DNA from: Gnetum montanum
Taxonomy: Eukaryota > Streptophyta > Gnetopsida > Gnetales > Gnetaceae
Direction of reading: 5' to 3'
Length of the DNA stretch: 64,000 bases
Assembly (NCBI GenBank): GCA_015680685.1
Contig: MNCI01025115.1
Coordinates: forward strand, 123,606 to 187,605
Each line of letters begins with the position of its first letter. Position 1 is the first letter of the stretch. Shown piece after piece: positions 47,955-60,597 of the stretch. The notes under the pieces were generated by a model. That model was given only the letters and a program-made list of their open reading frames with translations, made no database searches and was not told where the DNA came from. The translations under genes were made by a program, and so were the position numbers.

Positions 47955-48620
47955 ATGGAAGGGACATCTTACACAAATCCTCCAATGTTTGATGAGTTTG
48001 ACTTCACCTATTGAACGTCAAGGATGCAAGGTTTCTTTGACTCTATGGAGTTTAAAGTATTGTAGTCCATCCTTGAAGGCTACATACTATCCATAAATAG
48101 CACAACAAAGGCCACCAAGCCCTAGAGAAAGTGGATGCAAGAAGAAAGAGATAAGTTTATGCATGACTCTAAGGCTAAAAATTATTTATATTGTACTTTG
48201 AATAAATCATAATTTAATAGAGTAGCTAGATGTAAAATGTTCAATGAAATTTGGAAAAATTTAGAGGCTACCTATGAGGGAAGTTCAATAGTTAAGCAAT
48301 CCAAGCTCATACTTTTCCAAAGTGAGTAAAATAAGCTCAAAATGAGAGAAGGTGAGAAAATAAAAGATTATTTTTCTATAGCAAATGATCTTATTGTGGA
48401 TATTAGATGTACTAGTAAATATTTTCTGGAAAGTGATGTCATAATAAAAATGATTAGAACTCTCCAACCATATTTTAGACTAAAGGTTACTTCCATGGAG
48501 GAAATGAACCTCATAAGAAAAGGGGTAATTAAAGAAAAACCCATTGCTCTAAAATCTTCCTCCAAGGAAAAAGAACCTAATGAGCAAGATGAGGTCAATG
48601 AAGAAGAAATAGCAGCATGA
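47955..48620 (+). pseudogene. Ty1/copia gag (UBN2-type) fragment
   Basis: The start MEGTSYTNPPMFDEFDF is followed by the usual copia Gag order: RMQGFFDSMEF, NYLYCTLNKS.FNRVARCK (near 48,180), FNEIWKNLEATYEGSS (near 48,240), and an open block KIKDYFSIANDLIVDIRC... LRLKVTSMEEMN ending KSSSKEKEPNEQDEVNEEE at 48,620. About six stops replace Trp or Gln codons. No CCHC knuckle, protease or RT follows. The E4 LTR begins 38 bases upstream, so E4 probably inserted just in front of this fragment. Confidence 0.8.
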
Positions 48621-49640
48621 ATTTTTGGTGGTGTTTCATTGTCTCATCCTCCTAGCGCATTCTTGCAAACATTAAAAATAATGTTTGGAAATCTAGCTAG
48701 GGGATAAGGTTGAAATTTTTCCTACAGCTACCATAAAACACATAAGGTAGTCGGTTCCACCTTCATCCATGAGCATGGGAACTTTGAGCATCAGTAGCTA
48801 CTTTCCTTTATTTTAGTGGAAATGACTACAATTGTCATATCTATGATTTCAACCCTTTAACATTGGAGCATGTAGAGGAATCCATCAGAGACATAGTAGC
48901 AACAATTCATTAGGCTCTAGAAACATTGATTGATCAAGCACCACCATGCATTTCTGTGCTATCATGCAATGGAGATGGCAAGTGGAGGTCTTTTGTTCCT
49001 GCTAATGGTCACCCATCCTCATTCTCATCATCATCACCTAGGTTAATAGCTAGGTGATGATGTGTCATGCACCAAGTATTTTTCACCACTTACATGAACC
49101 TCCCTTGGTCTGATCTCCTCTACGATGGACTAATTGAGGAGTGTACATAGGATGACTTTAACATGTCATCGTACATGTGCAACATGGAGGAGGTCAAATG
49201 TGGTTCTGATGCCTATGTGGACTAGTTCAAGCTATAGAAGATGAAGTACATGCACATGCTATAGCTCTAGCCATGACACATGAGGAGTGCATGTGTGTGG
49301 CATTGTTACTGCAAAGGCTCAATGTAGGTAGAGCCGAGAAATACCCAAGACAATAGTCTCTTAAAATGATTTTTTGAGGGTGTTGATGTGTGACCAATTT
49401 TTATGCATCAAAAATAGCGAGGTGACTACGTTGATACATGGAAATAGTTAAAAATAGTCAGCCAATGCACAAGGTTGCTAAAATTAACCTTACCTAGATA
49501 GTAAGGTCATTGAACCCACATATTGAGCTTCTATGTTAATCATAGCTCCTAAGATGCAAGGGTTGTATGGATTCTAAAGGTTTTGATCATATACATAACT
49601 AGAGCAATATACCATAGATCCATTCTCAGAAACAAGGGCA
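48621..49640. other. Unassigned region
   Basis: Some text (49,090-49,330) looks coding-like on the plus strand (DLLYDGLIEECTQDD-type reading with stops) and may be a further gag fragment. A short inverted repeat CACCTAGGTTAATAGCTAGGTG-like stem lies at 49,036-49,057. Nothing firm. Confidence 0.3.
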
Positions 49641-49649
49641 CTGGAATAC

Positions 49650-50390
49650 TAGACATCCATGCCATCTACCATAGCAAATCAGGTTTTTGTCTTCTCATTC
49701 CTTGCTAGCTGTTTCATGCCATGGATAATGGTATTCATAGTAATAATTAGGGAGGTGGAGTGGCTGAGGATTTTTTCCATCAAGCTGCATTTTTCTCTTC
49801 TTTGTCATGTTTTCCTCCATTGCAAGCTTTCACTCCAATGCAGATGCATCTTTTAAAGGTTTGGTTCCATTAGAATCCTTAGGCAGATTTCCAAGCTTTA
49901 GGTTATCCACCAAATCCAGAACCTACTAGGTGACTGCTATAAGAGAAATCAACCATGTCTTAAGAGAGATGCTTGATCAAAATGCATACATCAAGAGATC
50001 ATGATGGTACTAAGTTTTCGTTAAATAATAACAAGTAGTTCTATTGTTCTCTACAAATACTACATAAATTCACTACACTGTTATGAGCAACTTCATTATT
50101 TTAGAGTCTAAGAATGCTAGTTTCTCCTTCAATTCCTTCTCCAAATTTACCTTGATGGATGTATGATTCCTTGAGTTGTACCAACTACATTCACATACCA
50201 TGAGATGGTACCACCTCCTTTGGGATTTTCCAAATTGATGTTAATGTCTTGCATGAAAATGTCTGTGCACAGATGTGCAACTTCAACTTCCATCTAGATC
50301 AGATGTTTCCATCATGATAAGACCATGCAACTCATTGCATCATCACAAGACAATACAACTTTCAATAATAAAAAATTTATTGATATGAAG
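49650..50390 (-). pseudogene. Possible fragment of a non-retroviral gene, unidentified
   Basis: The minus strand has coding-like text that is unlike any element in the window: an NPKGGGTISWYVNVVG block near 50,230 with a GT splice-like border at 50,158, a KELKEKLAFLDSKIMK block near 50,110, and KLGNLPKDSNGTKPLKD near 49,890. Stops interrupt it. No family was recognised and linkage of the blocks is a guess. Confidence 0.3.
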
Positions 50391-50824
50391 GTTTAATAAG
50401 AATTTGATATTTCTATGTGATGAAAATGTTAATGAAGCTAAAACAAAGATAAGCATTTCTACACTAACCCAAAGTCATCTTTAAAACAAATGAAACATTA
50501 ATAGCATGACTATACCAAAAGCTAAATTCCATTGATTTTCCTTAATAGCTAGCTTGATGAGATGTATTAATAAAGTGGATTTTTCAAAAGTATTCCTTTG
50601 GCCAAGTGCTTTGTTACATCACATATGGATATGTAGGCTTTAGTGGGATGTAAAAGTTAACTATACAGTGTCCCGGATGGGATTTCAAGGCCTTGATTGA
50701 TGATAGTGATGTTTTTAGGCCTACTGGTCTTGTGATGATTTGAAGCTAGTATGGTTTCTATGCTATAATCATTCTAGTTGATGGGAAGATTTAATAGAAA
50801 TTTGGTATTTTTATAAATAAATAG

Positions 50825-50828
<4 letters not shown>

Positions 50829-50855
<27 letters not shown>
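50829..50855. repeat. (AT)n microsatellite
   Basis: About 13 AT dinucleotides in a row. Confidence 0.9.
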
Positions 50856-50859
<4 letters not shown>

Positions 50860-50869
50860 AAAATAAAAT

Positions 50870-51204
50870 AAAAAGAAAAAATGTTAATTAGTTAATACTA
50901 TTCTAACCTTATTAGCCTTATTTGACATTATTTTACTTGGTTTTAACCTCATTTCCATCTTATTTTATTTTTTTTACCTTGTTTTACCTTATTCCTACCT
51001 CATTTTACCTTCATTAGCCCTATTTTACCTTGTACTAACTTTGTATGACCTTACTTTACCTTATTCTACCTTGTTTAGCCCTGCTTTACTGTGTTCTGGA
51101 TTTTATTTTGCCTTATATTTCTCTATTATTGTAGTATTTTTTGCATTATTTTAACATTGTTTAATAGGTACATCACGAAAATGCCACTTAATATGCTTTT
51201 GGTT
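50870..51204 (+). repeat. Spacer S-right of E5
   Basis: Low-complexity TTACCTTATTTTACC text, then CACTTAATATGCTTTTGGTT directly before pol, as in E1. It is the mirror of 33,680-33,770 in E3. Confidence 0.6.
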
Positions 51205-51222
51205 GAAATGCAAGGTTTGAAC

Positions 51223-53788
51223 ATGGATACATGGGCATAATTTAGTCTACCTCTAAACTTGGTTTGACCCTATGGTGATGTAGAATGATCGATTGACCTC
51301 AAATGCTTAGATCTTGGGCCTAGGATTCTTGTCAACCATATAGCCTCAATAGAAAAATCCTCATAGTGTCATGAATACATTATTAAAACTCTCAATTTAG
51401 AGGCCATAAACACCATAGAGGAATCTCTAGTTGAAATTCTTGTTATGACACACAACAATGAGGAGAAAACATTAAAACTAAGTTCCTCACTTGAATCCCA
51501 ACATGCTAAGGACATAATCAAGGTCCTCCAAGATATCATTAAAGCCTTTTCATAGTCATACAAAGACATGCCTAGATTATACCCTTATTGAGTTTAACAC
51601 AATATTATACTTTATCCTAACATTAAATCCATTAAATAAAAGGTTTGCAAAGCCAAACCAAATTTGGCCTTATCAGTTCATGATGAGATTAAGAAACTTT
51701 ACCAAGTTGGTTTCATTCAAGCTATCAATTACATTGATTAGGTGTCCAACATAGTGGTGGTTCCCAAGAAGAATGGGATCATTCACATCTATATCAATTT
51801 CTAAGACCTTAAAGATGATTTCCCATTGCCAAGTACTAATTAACATATTAATACTATGGCTCGACATGGCTTATTATCCTTCATGGATGGATTTTCAAGA
51901 TACAACAAAGTGAGGAATAACCCAAAGCATCAATTTTATACAACTTTCATGACCCCTTGGAAAACATTTTACTACCCTATGATGTCATTTGGTCTAAAGA
52001 ACATGGTTGTGATCTATCAATGAGTGATGACTTACATATTTAGTGACTACATGTTAGGTTTTTTCTAATGATTATGTTGATTGCATAGTGATCAAGTCCA
52101 AGATAGGTAATGACCATGCACATAATCACAATTTAGTACTCCAATGGTATCTCAAATATGAACTTAGACTCAATTGAAAATAGTATGTCTTTAGTGTAAA
52201 AACAAACAAAATACTTAATTTCATAGTATTTGAAGCAAGGCTATGTATTGATACTAATAAGGCTAAGGTCATAACCGACTTGGTAGCACCTACTAACTTT
52301 AAGGAACTATGAGTTTTATAAGGTAGATTACAATTTATTTGTATCTTCAACTCAAGGCTTACAGATAAGTTGCAACCCAAGCAACACTTAATTAAGAAGA
52401 GATTTCACTATGAGTTCACTACCCAATGCCAAGAAGCCTTTGATAACATTAAGCAAGAGTTGGCCCAACTACCCACTATGCACCCACCATAGAAAGACAA
52501 GTCATTTTACATCTACCTTGTAATCTTCAACATGTTCATAGTCCCTCTACTCTATCAAGAAAGGGTTGATGGAGTGAAGTTTCCCATTTATTACTTGAGC
52601 CATGTATTAATAACCTATGAGAACCAATACATAGAGGTCAAGAAATTTTGTCTAGTTATACTCTTTTCCTTGAAGAAATGGAAACACTACCTTTTTAGGA
52701 GCTAAGTTAATATTATATGCAAGGATAAAGTGGTGAGAGCAATAACAACTAACATTTACAAGAGTAGCTGAATAGCTTGGTGGAAAGCCATAATAGTTGA
52801 GTTTGACCTACATTATATGTCCCAAGCCTCGATGAAGGTTCAAGCTCTAGCTATACAACTTACAACGTTCCCAGTTGAGGATAACATAGCTATCGATCTT
52901 AAGTTCCCTAATGAACATGTCAACATTGTCAATGAGGTGCCCAAGGATTACAAGGCCATCATGCACCTTGATAGAGCTTCTGCTACCAATGGGAATAGTG
53001 CTTCAACCATCATTACATCATCCTCTAGTGTAATCTAATCTTTCACTTATCATTTTCAATTTCCATCTACTAATAACATGGTAGAATATGAAGGGTTAAT
53101 CAAAGGAATGATGGTAGCTCATGACTAGGTAATCAAATGCTTGACGATAAAAGGTGATTCGTAACTAGTGGTCAACCAAGTCATTGAGGTCTATGCATGC
53201 AAAGTTAAATATTTATAGCCTTATTATGACCTAGCCAAGAAACTAATGTTAAAATTTATAGTGGTTAGTATTAAACATACCTCAAATCTAGAATGCCTTA
53301 ACTAATGCCATTGCAACCTTGGCACTAAGTGTAATGTCAAATGCTTACCTTCTTTAATGGATAATTGTGCTCTTCCCATCACACAGAATACTAAAGAAAT
53401 ATCTATAGTCATCATTGATAATGTTTTTCAAAATTAATGATATGAAGATATTAATTTTTACCTTACCCATGGTGAATCTCCATAGAGCCTTACTATTTCT
53501 CAAAAGAACATTGTACATAAAAGATCAAAACAATATGTCATTACAACCAATAACACACTATGTTGAAGGTCATATGATGGCATATTTTTCAAGTTCTTTG
53601 GAAAAAATAAAGCTCACATAGTCCTTGAGTAATTCACAAAGGTGTATGCAAAGGACATATAGGACCTAGAGCTATGGCCATAAAGATTAGATGATTAGAA
53701 TACTATTTGCCCTATATGGAAAGTGACTACTTCCAAAAGGTTAAAACTTGTGATACCTATCAATGGCATAGCAACTTAATACACATGT
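51223..53788 (+). pseudogene. pol of E5, part 1 (RT, RNase H, aRNH, start of integrase)
   Basis: Begins ATGGATACATGGGC, matching the E1 pol start. Linker and RT run to about 52,360. The catalytic motif reads YVDC at 52,073-52,084, so one catalytic Asp is lost. RNase H lies about 52,500-52,830 and aRNH about 52,960-53,240 (HLDRAS, MVEYEGLIKGMMVA, KGDS.LVVNQV; the GDS is kept here, unlike E1). The HHCC finger region starts near 53,640 and breaks at 53,788 with the E6 LTR. There are more stops than in E1. Confidence 0.85.
53784..53788. repeat. E6 target-site duplication, left
   Basis: CATGT; the right copy at 59,713-59,717 is CATGC, one substitution. Confidence 0.7.
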
Positions 53789-54362
53789 TGTTACATGTTA
53801 TCCCTAGATGTCATGGAAAACATCAAATATATATTATATTAGATCTTATGTGTAAGAAGACAATATACCAAATGTCAAATATATGTAACATTTGACATTA
53901 TACATAAAGGAAATAACATAGAAAATGAAGAAAAAGAAAGAAAAAATTCTTTATTGATATGAAATAGTGTATCTAGATCATGCTCTAAGAGTGTTCCTTA
54001 GGGTTTTCTTCCCTTAGCATCTATCCCCTTAGAGGTAATCCAGCACTGTCACCATGGTTAGGCCTATCAGTAGCTAGAAAAGATGGCTAGTCCTTTTCCT
54101 ATCCTACTTCATGCAACTCTTATGACTTGCCTATACCAACTTTGCCACTCCATTATAGCATGACCACTAAGACCAAGTATAAATGCCTTAGTTCAAACCT
54201 CCAAAGTTCATCTCAGGAGACATGTCCATTATTATAATATGCCCTTTTGGGTCTCAATTACAACATGTCCTTTCAGGTCTTGTTATGATAACAATAGTAC
54301 TTGTTATGAAGAGGCATAATCTTCATTATGCAGTAGCATCATTTAGGAATGGGGACGTTATA
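53789..54362 (-). mobile_element. E6 3' LTR
   Basis: 574 bases, aligned along its length with 59,150-59,712 (shared GATGTCATGG, AACATCAAATATATAT, GTATCTAGATCATGCT, AGCACTGTCACC/AGCACTACCAGC and ATAGCATCATTT words). Confidence 0.85.
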
Positions 54363-54378
54363 ATCTACCCTCCTTAAG
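54363..54378 (-). other. Polypurine tract of E6
   Basis: Minus strand CTTAAGGAGGGTAGAT lies directly before the 3' LTR. This wording is common in plant LTR elements. Confidence 0.7.
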
Positions 54379-54379
54379 T

Positions 54380-56930
54380 TTCATTCATCCTTGAATGAGT
54401 CCATGTTCACTATCTTTTTCTAGCTCTGATGCTTCTATTATGATTCGATACTCCAATAATTTGAATTCTCCTTTGAACTTGAAGTTGTTTCTTGCTTATT
54501 CTACAAAAAAAATACATGTGAGAAAAATATGTGAAAAATTAAATATTAATTTTTTAATACTTACTTCATTTTCTAAGATAATGAAAAGAGGTGAATTAAA
54601 TATCTACCAACCACTAAGCACTGGTCCTAACAAGGGTCACACAAAGTGTAACTTGGATCTAGTTACCCAAGTGAAGGTAGGGAAAATCCTTTATTTCCAA
54701 CTTTCATTACCTTAGATATTTTACTTATCTAATTAAAATAAAAATTAAACAATGATAAAATAATAAGATTTATCAATAGAAGTAAGAATGAGATACTTCC
54801 TAATCTTAATCAACCTTATGAACTGATGGGAGTAATTGTAATTATATCATAAGTGGTATATGATTGTATTGTCTTGTTTGGGATGGAAGGGCTTGATCTT
54901 GATTCTTCTCCACTTCTTCTTTAGAAATCAACTCTAGTAACTTGGTAACTTGGAAGAATTAGACATCATACAAAATACTGTCTAGGGTCTCAATGAAGAA
55001 TGTTATTGACCCATCCTCATTAATCATAGCAAAGTAATTGGTAAACTATGATTCTTGATGAGTACTATCCATTAACATCATTTGTTACTGAATTCTAGAA
55101 TCTAATTTATCTACTAAACATTAAAAGTAAGTAGAATATGCACTATCCAATGGAATTTCATGTTGAATTGATGGAAACATCTTCTTCAAATTAATTTTAT
55201 CTTCCAAGGATTTTGTTACACATCCATATTTTAAGAATTGGTAAACACCACTTCCAACGTTTACATTGAAGTATCCAAAAATAAAAAATGACACTGAATC
55301 AATATAACTTAGGAATAACTTATGTTTCAAACTTTCTTCTATTTTCTTACTCAATTATGCTTCTTGACATAGTCTAAGATCTAAACATGTTGATTTGGCA
55401 ATTAAATGTATTTTAACCATGCATACACATCTTTCTATTAGATGGAATTTTAGAATTACTACCAAGGATATGTGATTTTTCCAAAATCTTGAATGTTCTT
55501 TCATTTTCATCATTTGAAGTTCTAGAATTTCAAAATCATATTTTCTAAACTCCATTCAAATATTTGTATTAATTCAAACTTGGCTTCTTTATAAAAGATT
55601 GTGTAATCATCCATGTTGTGACTTCTACAATAGGCTAATTTGTATGGCTCAAAAGAAGAACTTCCATGAGAACCTTTTTACTTATAAATACCTATGTCTC
55701 CCATATTTTCCAAGTTTAGTTGGAATTGGTATAGGAATTCCCATGGAAATATTTCTTATAAGAATAAAACATCAACATCCAAATCTTGTAACTCTACTAA
55801 AATGAATGGTTATCAATATTCATGCCAATTCAAGGCCCATGGTGAACATAATGGATGTTGTTTCTCACTTTCTAAAGATCTTGCAAGCATGTTATATCTT
55901 GCAACATTCATTCTCATTTTGGGATTCTCTACTAGATCATCTCTCTTCATGGATATCATACACCTTGTTGCCATGTTATTTTGCCATATGATTTGATTGT
56001 AAGACAAATTGATATACATTTTCTTGATCATTGAAGACTGTTCTATTTCATCCATTGATTCATCAACTGAACTGATACATCAACTAATACTCCAACTAAT
56101 TTTGGTAATATTTAGCTACATTATCTAATTTTAGTAATATTAACTATCTAACTGAATTATCTAATTTTAGTAATATCTAATGACATTATCTTAATTCTTA
56201 ATTACCTTTATATCCTTATTAAGACACTAACTCTAGCGATGTAACTAATGACATGCCATAGTAATCTTTAGACTACAAGCACTTGATCTCAAGGACAAAA
56301 AGGTTAAATTTAATAGTCCCAACAAGGCATGAATAGTTATCCTTATGTTGTCAACTTTTAAGGCATAGTTTCATGATATCATTGAAATGTCGAGTACCTG
56401 AATGAAACATCTAACCTCACCATTGAGTTTAGAAGGATGAAAGATGTTGGAAATGACTATTCATATTTGAAAATGGACATTGTATGCTTGATTTATGCTA
56501 AAATTAATCTTTCAAGGGTCTTAAGGCACTATATTAGGCAAGGGGTGAAAACTAATTTTTAGGATTCCAAGGGATGGATCTAACTTCATGATTGTATCAA
56601 AAAGGTTGAAATCTATAAGAAACAACTCTTCATTAATCAAAAAATGCTTTTGAAATCAAAAGGTATGGATTCTAGAGTACATAACCTTTCAGCATGAAAA
56701 AGGAGGCTTCTCAAGAAGTCATCCATGCTAGTACTCCAAAATGAGTGTGCTTAATTAAGAAATTCTTATCTCCCATGCTACCAACATGTCAAATTCTTTT
56801 TAAAAAAGTTTTCCAAAGTTCATAATTTAAACCAATAGTTTGAAAATAGAAATTTTGAATTTCATATTAGTTAATAGAAATTTCAATTTTTTTGTCAGTT
56901 GATGAAGAATTTATTTTTTGTCACATGGCA
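54380..56930 (-). other. E6 interior, 3' half: small unassigned ORFs
   Basis: Minus ORFs at 55,555-55,355, 55,354-55,121 and 56,055-55,813 (the last has ENPKMRMNVARYNMLARSLE) could be remnants of one protein, but none fits Gag or Pol. Short GTAATATTTAGCTACATTATC-like words repeat at 56,100-56,200. Confidence 0.35.
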
Positions 56931-58480
56931 AGTAGAGATGATAGAAACAATGGTTGCAATGGTGTGTTGGCGATGACATTTGGAGGGGATTGACAAATTG
57001 GCAGAGGTAGATTAACATCATTTATTATAGGGTGGTAGCCTAGTAGTGAAAATTGGTGTCATTTTCAATGATGGCATGGCGTCTATTACTGTTGAGCAGC
57101 ATTTTCTTCCTACTGCATGGCTTGTGTAGGGCCAACATGACCTACACATGAGCTACATGCCTTATGTAGAGACCAACATAGCCTACATGGGGCCAACATG
57201 GCCTATGTAAGGCCAACATAACCCCCTGCAAGGGCTTGCATGGTCAAAAATGGGATTTGTGTGCATTGTGAAAAAGGGTCCATGTAGCCTGTGTTAGGAC
57301 CTGTATGGCTCCAAGTAGGGCCAATGTGGCCCACGATGCTTTCTTCAACTTATGCATTGGTAACAATAGTTTTTGATGTTAAAGGGCACTAAGGGTGGCC
57401 TTTATAGACGACACTATCAATGACTGTGAAGTGTCAGAGGTGTCCATTATGAGCAACATCGTCAATGCACATGGAGCACTAGAAGTGACCATTATTGGCA
57501 ATGCCATCAATGCTCGTGGAGCATCAAAGATGACAATTATGAATGATGCCATTGATGCTCATAAAGTGCCAGAGGTGGTCATTATGGGTAGCACCATCAA
57601 TGCCCACAAAGGGCCAAAGATAGTCATTATGGGTAACGCTGTCAGTGCTCACGGAGTGCCAGAGATTGTCATTATTGATGGCACCATCAATTCCCATAGA
57701 GTGCTAAATGTAACCATTATTGACAGCACTATTAATGCCCATAGAGTGTTGGAGGTGACCATTATCGATGGCTCTATTGATCCCCACAGAGCACTAGAGG
57801 TGGTTCTTATGGATGAAGCAAATTAGGACCTGAGGGCATCATGGGTGGTTGAAAATCATGACTATTTTTTTAGCGATAGTAGAGCCAACAGTAATGGTAG
57901 CAATGTAGTCAATGATGGTAACAATGGCAATGTAGGTGCCAATCAAAATGACAGGTGGCGAGAAACATGATGAGGGTTTTAATGGCAATGGTGACAAGCA
58001 CTATAGGGTGCAAAGGAATGAAAGTGGCAGCAACATAACTACATGAGGCATAAACAAGACATGCTTTCGATCTAGGCATGGTAGAACATGGAAAGGAAAG
58101 AGGGCATCTATAAGAGCAACATGCTACAAATGACGGTAGCAATGATCATCAATGAAAAAGATGATGCTAGTGATAGAATCAATAGCAAGGAAACAATGTA
58201 GGTGGCAGAGCAATGGCAGCAGCCTTGGACAAGAGTGAAGGTGATAGAGGCTCAATGTCACAAGCTATAGCAGCAGGGAATCACATGAGTGGATAGCCAC
58301 CACAGAGGATGGTAGTCCTCAAATGGTGCGTAAAGGTGAAGGTTAGGGTTTTGTCGCTAAGAGTAGCCTGAATCAAGGTTGTGTAGCCAGCACAGGCCTA
58401 CATAGCTACTGTAGGGCCAAGGTAATCCTTGTAGGGTCATCATAGCCCCAAAAGGGCCAACGTGGCCTATAATTATTTAA
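56930..58480. repeat. E6 interior GC-richer repeat region
   Basis: Contains GGCCAACATGGCCTAC words repeated at 57,130-57,320 and again near 58,385-58,470, flanking the 45-bp minisatellite, and GGTAACAATGGCAATG-like words near 57,900. It resembles the E3 region at 33.8-36.2 kb in composition and in its GGGCCAA-GTGGCC words. Confidence 0.55.
57405..57815. repeat. 45-bp minisatellite, about nine units
   Basis: A unit of GGCACCATCAATGCCCACAG type followed by AGTGCCAGAGGTGGTCATTA repeats at 45-base spacing, with substitutions but hardly any indels. Because 45 is a multiple of three it creates a 143-codon open frame on the plus strand with a 15-residue repeat (INAHRVLEVTIID core). The host element runs on the minus strand, where one frame of the consensus unit (HNDHLWHFVGIDGA) is also open. 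Confidence 0.85.
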
Positions 58481-59133
58481 CTAATAGTTTAATAATTTAA
58501 ATATTATTTTAATACACAATAAAAATTTAAAATAATGATATCTCTCAAACTGTAACTTTAATTGGGACAAAATTTATACTGTTGGAATCATCATGCAAAG
58601 TACTATGCATTTGAAATAGTCTTATAATTCAAAAATGAAGTTGCAATTATAGAAATTGAAAGGATCAAAATAGCTTATTTTGTTAAATTGACATATGATA
58701 ACTTGAGATCTTTTGAATTACTTAGATAAAGAGTCTCAACAAAACAAAATCAATTTAGGTCATGGTTACTAAAAAATGATCTTAATCAATTAATATTTAT
58801 CTTATTAATATGGGTAAGCGTTACTTGGACCGATGTATCCTTGTCTTACCAACATCTCTTGCAATTGATGAATCTTGATGAGGCGTAATCAAATATTTAT
58901 TAGTCAATGGTATCCATGAAAGAACTTTGTTGGTGGGTGGGATTTACATATTTTGTAGATGCCTAATCCATTATTCATAAAATAAAAGGAAAGGTCTCTT
59001 CTAGCTTACATCACAGACATATGATACATCTAGTGATGATCAATATCTTTCCCTATGTCATGGCTTTATGGTTCATCATCAGGTTTACATTGTAGTTGGC
59101 CCATGGTTCTGAATGGCTGTTGGGTTGTGGTTT

Positions 59134-59145
59134 GCTCCAATACCA
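59134..59145 (-). other. Primer-binding site of E6
   Basis: Minus strand TGGTATTGGAGC, close to the initiator-methionine tRNA PBS TGGTATCAGAGC. It starts four bases inside the LTR edge. Confidence 0.8.
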
Positions 59146-59149
59146 ATTA

Positions 59150-59712
59150 TGACATCCTATTCCCAGATGTCATGGCAAACATCAAATATATGTTATATTA
59201 GAGATTATGCATAAGAAGATCATATAACAAATGTCAAATATATGAAACATTCAACATTATGCGTAAAGGAAATAACAAGGTAGTGAAAGAAAAGAATGCT
59301 TTATTAATATGGAATAGTGTATCCAGATCATGCTTTAAGAGTGATCTTGGGGATTTTCTTCCTTTGGCATCTATCCCCTTAGAGGCAATCTAGCACTACC
59401 AGCATGGTTAGGCCTATCATTAGCTAGAAAGGATGGTCAATCCTCTTCTTGTCCCACTTTACCTATCTCCTATGACTAACTTGTACTAGCTTCATCACTC
59501 CATGTTGGCATGATCTGTAAGCCTAAGTATAAATGCCTTACATTAAACCCCCAAAGGTTTCCTCAAGATACTTGTCCATTATTATAATATTCTCTTTCAA
59601 GTCTAAATTATAACATGCCCTTTTGGGTCTTTTTATGATAACAATAAAAATTTTTATGAAGAGACACCATCTTCGTTATGTAATAGCATCATTTGGAAAT
59701 GGGGATGCTACA
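59150..59712 (-). mobile_element. E6 5' LTR
   Basis: 563 bases. Minus strand starts TGTAGCATCCCC and ends ATAGGATGTCA, a TG...CA pair. Confidence 0.85.
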
Positions 59713-60597
59713 CATGCTATCAACTAAGTTACATACTAGTTAGATAACCTGGACATTTCAATGATCGAAAATTGACATAATTAGACCTATAATGCCTAAG
59801 TCTTCCACAGGGCCTAACTTCATCATCACCACAATTGAATATTTTACAAATTAGGTTGAGACTATTCCTCTAAGTAAAATAATGTCTCAACAAGTCTATA
59901 AATTCATATTAGATAACATAGTATTCCATTTTGGCATACCCTTAACTATAGTCCTAGATAATGGACCATAGTTCAATAGCCAGGAAAAAAAACCTCTTTC
60001 CAATAGTTACGCATGAAACATTCCTTTCTATTTCCATATTATTCACAAGCTAATGGGCAAGACAAAGTAAGCAACAAAGTCATCATAAAATTTCTTAAAA
60101 ATATGTTGAATAATAGTAGACACAAGTGGCATGAAAGACTTATACATGCACTATGGGCATATAGAACAACCTTTAGAACTACAACCAGTGCTATCCTGTA
60201 TAGCCTTGTTTATGAATCTGAAGTTATTTTGCCTCTTGAATTGCAGGTTCCATCATTAAGGGTAGCTCTATTTGACTTCATCAATGATGAATAGAATAAG
60301 GAGTTGTATACTATCAACCTCAATTTGGTGGAAATGAAAATTCTTGTTCACATAAAATGATATCAAGAGAGGTAGAAATAATAACATCATCATTATCTAA
60401 ATAAAAGAAAAGTTAAAGAAGAAGACCTCATCCTTACATTCATTCAGGAACATGTAGACAAATTCTCAGACAATTAGGAGGAACCTTTCCTAGTTAGCAA
60501 AACTTATGACAAAGGGGAATTTAGAATAGCTAACATAGATGGAAATGAATTGGCCAACCTAGTCAACCACTCCTATCTCAAACCTTATTATGTTTAA
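59713..60597 (+). pseudogene. pol of E5, part 2 (integrase core and C-terminus)
   Basis: Resumes after the E6 duplication with TATCAACTAAGTTACATAC, which E1 (15,820) and E7 (18,343) carry without interruption. Seen: FILDNIVFHFGIP...LDNGP (59,905-59,970), an open 94-codon stretch with SQANGQDKVSNKVI, HKWHERLIHALWAYRTT and LPLELQVPSL (60,013-60,294), and the C-terminus ending SYLKPYYV with TAA at 60,595-60,597. Confidence 0.85.

Larger units (their letters stand above)
53789..59712 (-). mobile_element. E6: non-autonomous LTR retrotransposon nested in E5 integrase
   Basis: 5.9 kb between two ~570-base LTRs, with a 5-bp duplication. Its strand is shown by a PBS beside the right LTR and a PPT beside the left LTR. 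This family is different from E1-E5: short LTR and initiator-Met-type PBS. The interior shows no RT, RNase H or integrase. It holds AT-rich DNA with small minus ORFs (55,121-55,555, 55,813-56,055) and a GC-richer region (56,930-58,480) with a 45-bp minisatellite. It may be of the LARD kind. Confidence 0.8.

Noticed and set aside
57395-57826. 143-codon plus-strand ORF as a true repeat-protein gene
   Set aside because: Open only because of the 45-bp unit; it is antisense to E6 and has no flanking coding sequence. Kept as a finding about the repeat, not as a gene.
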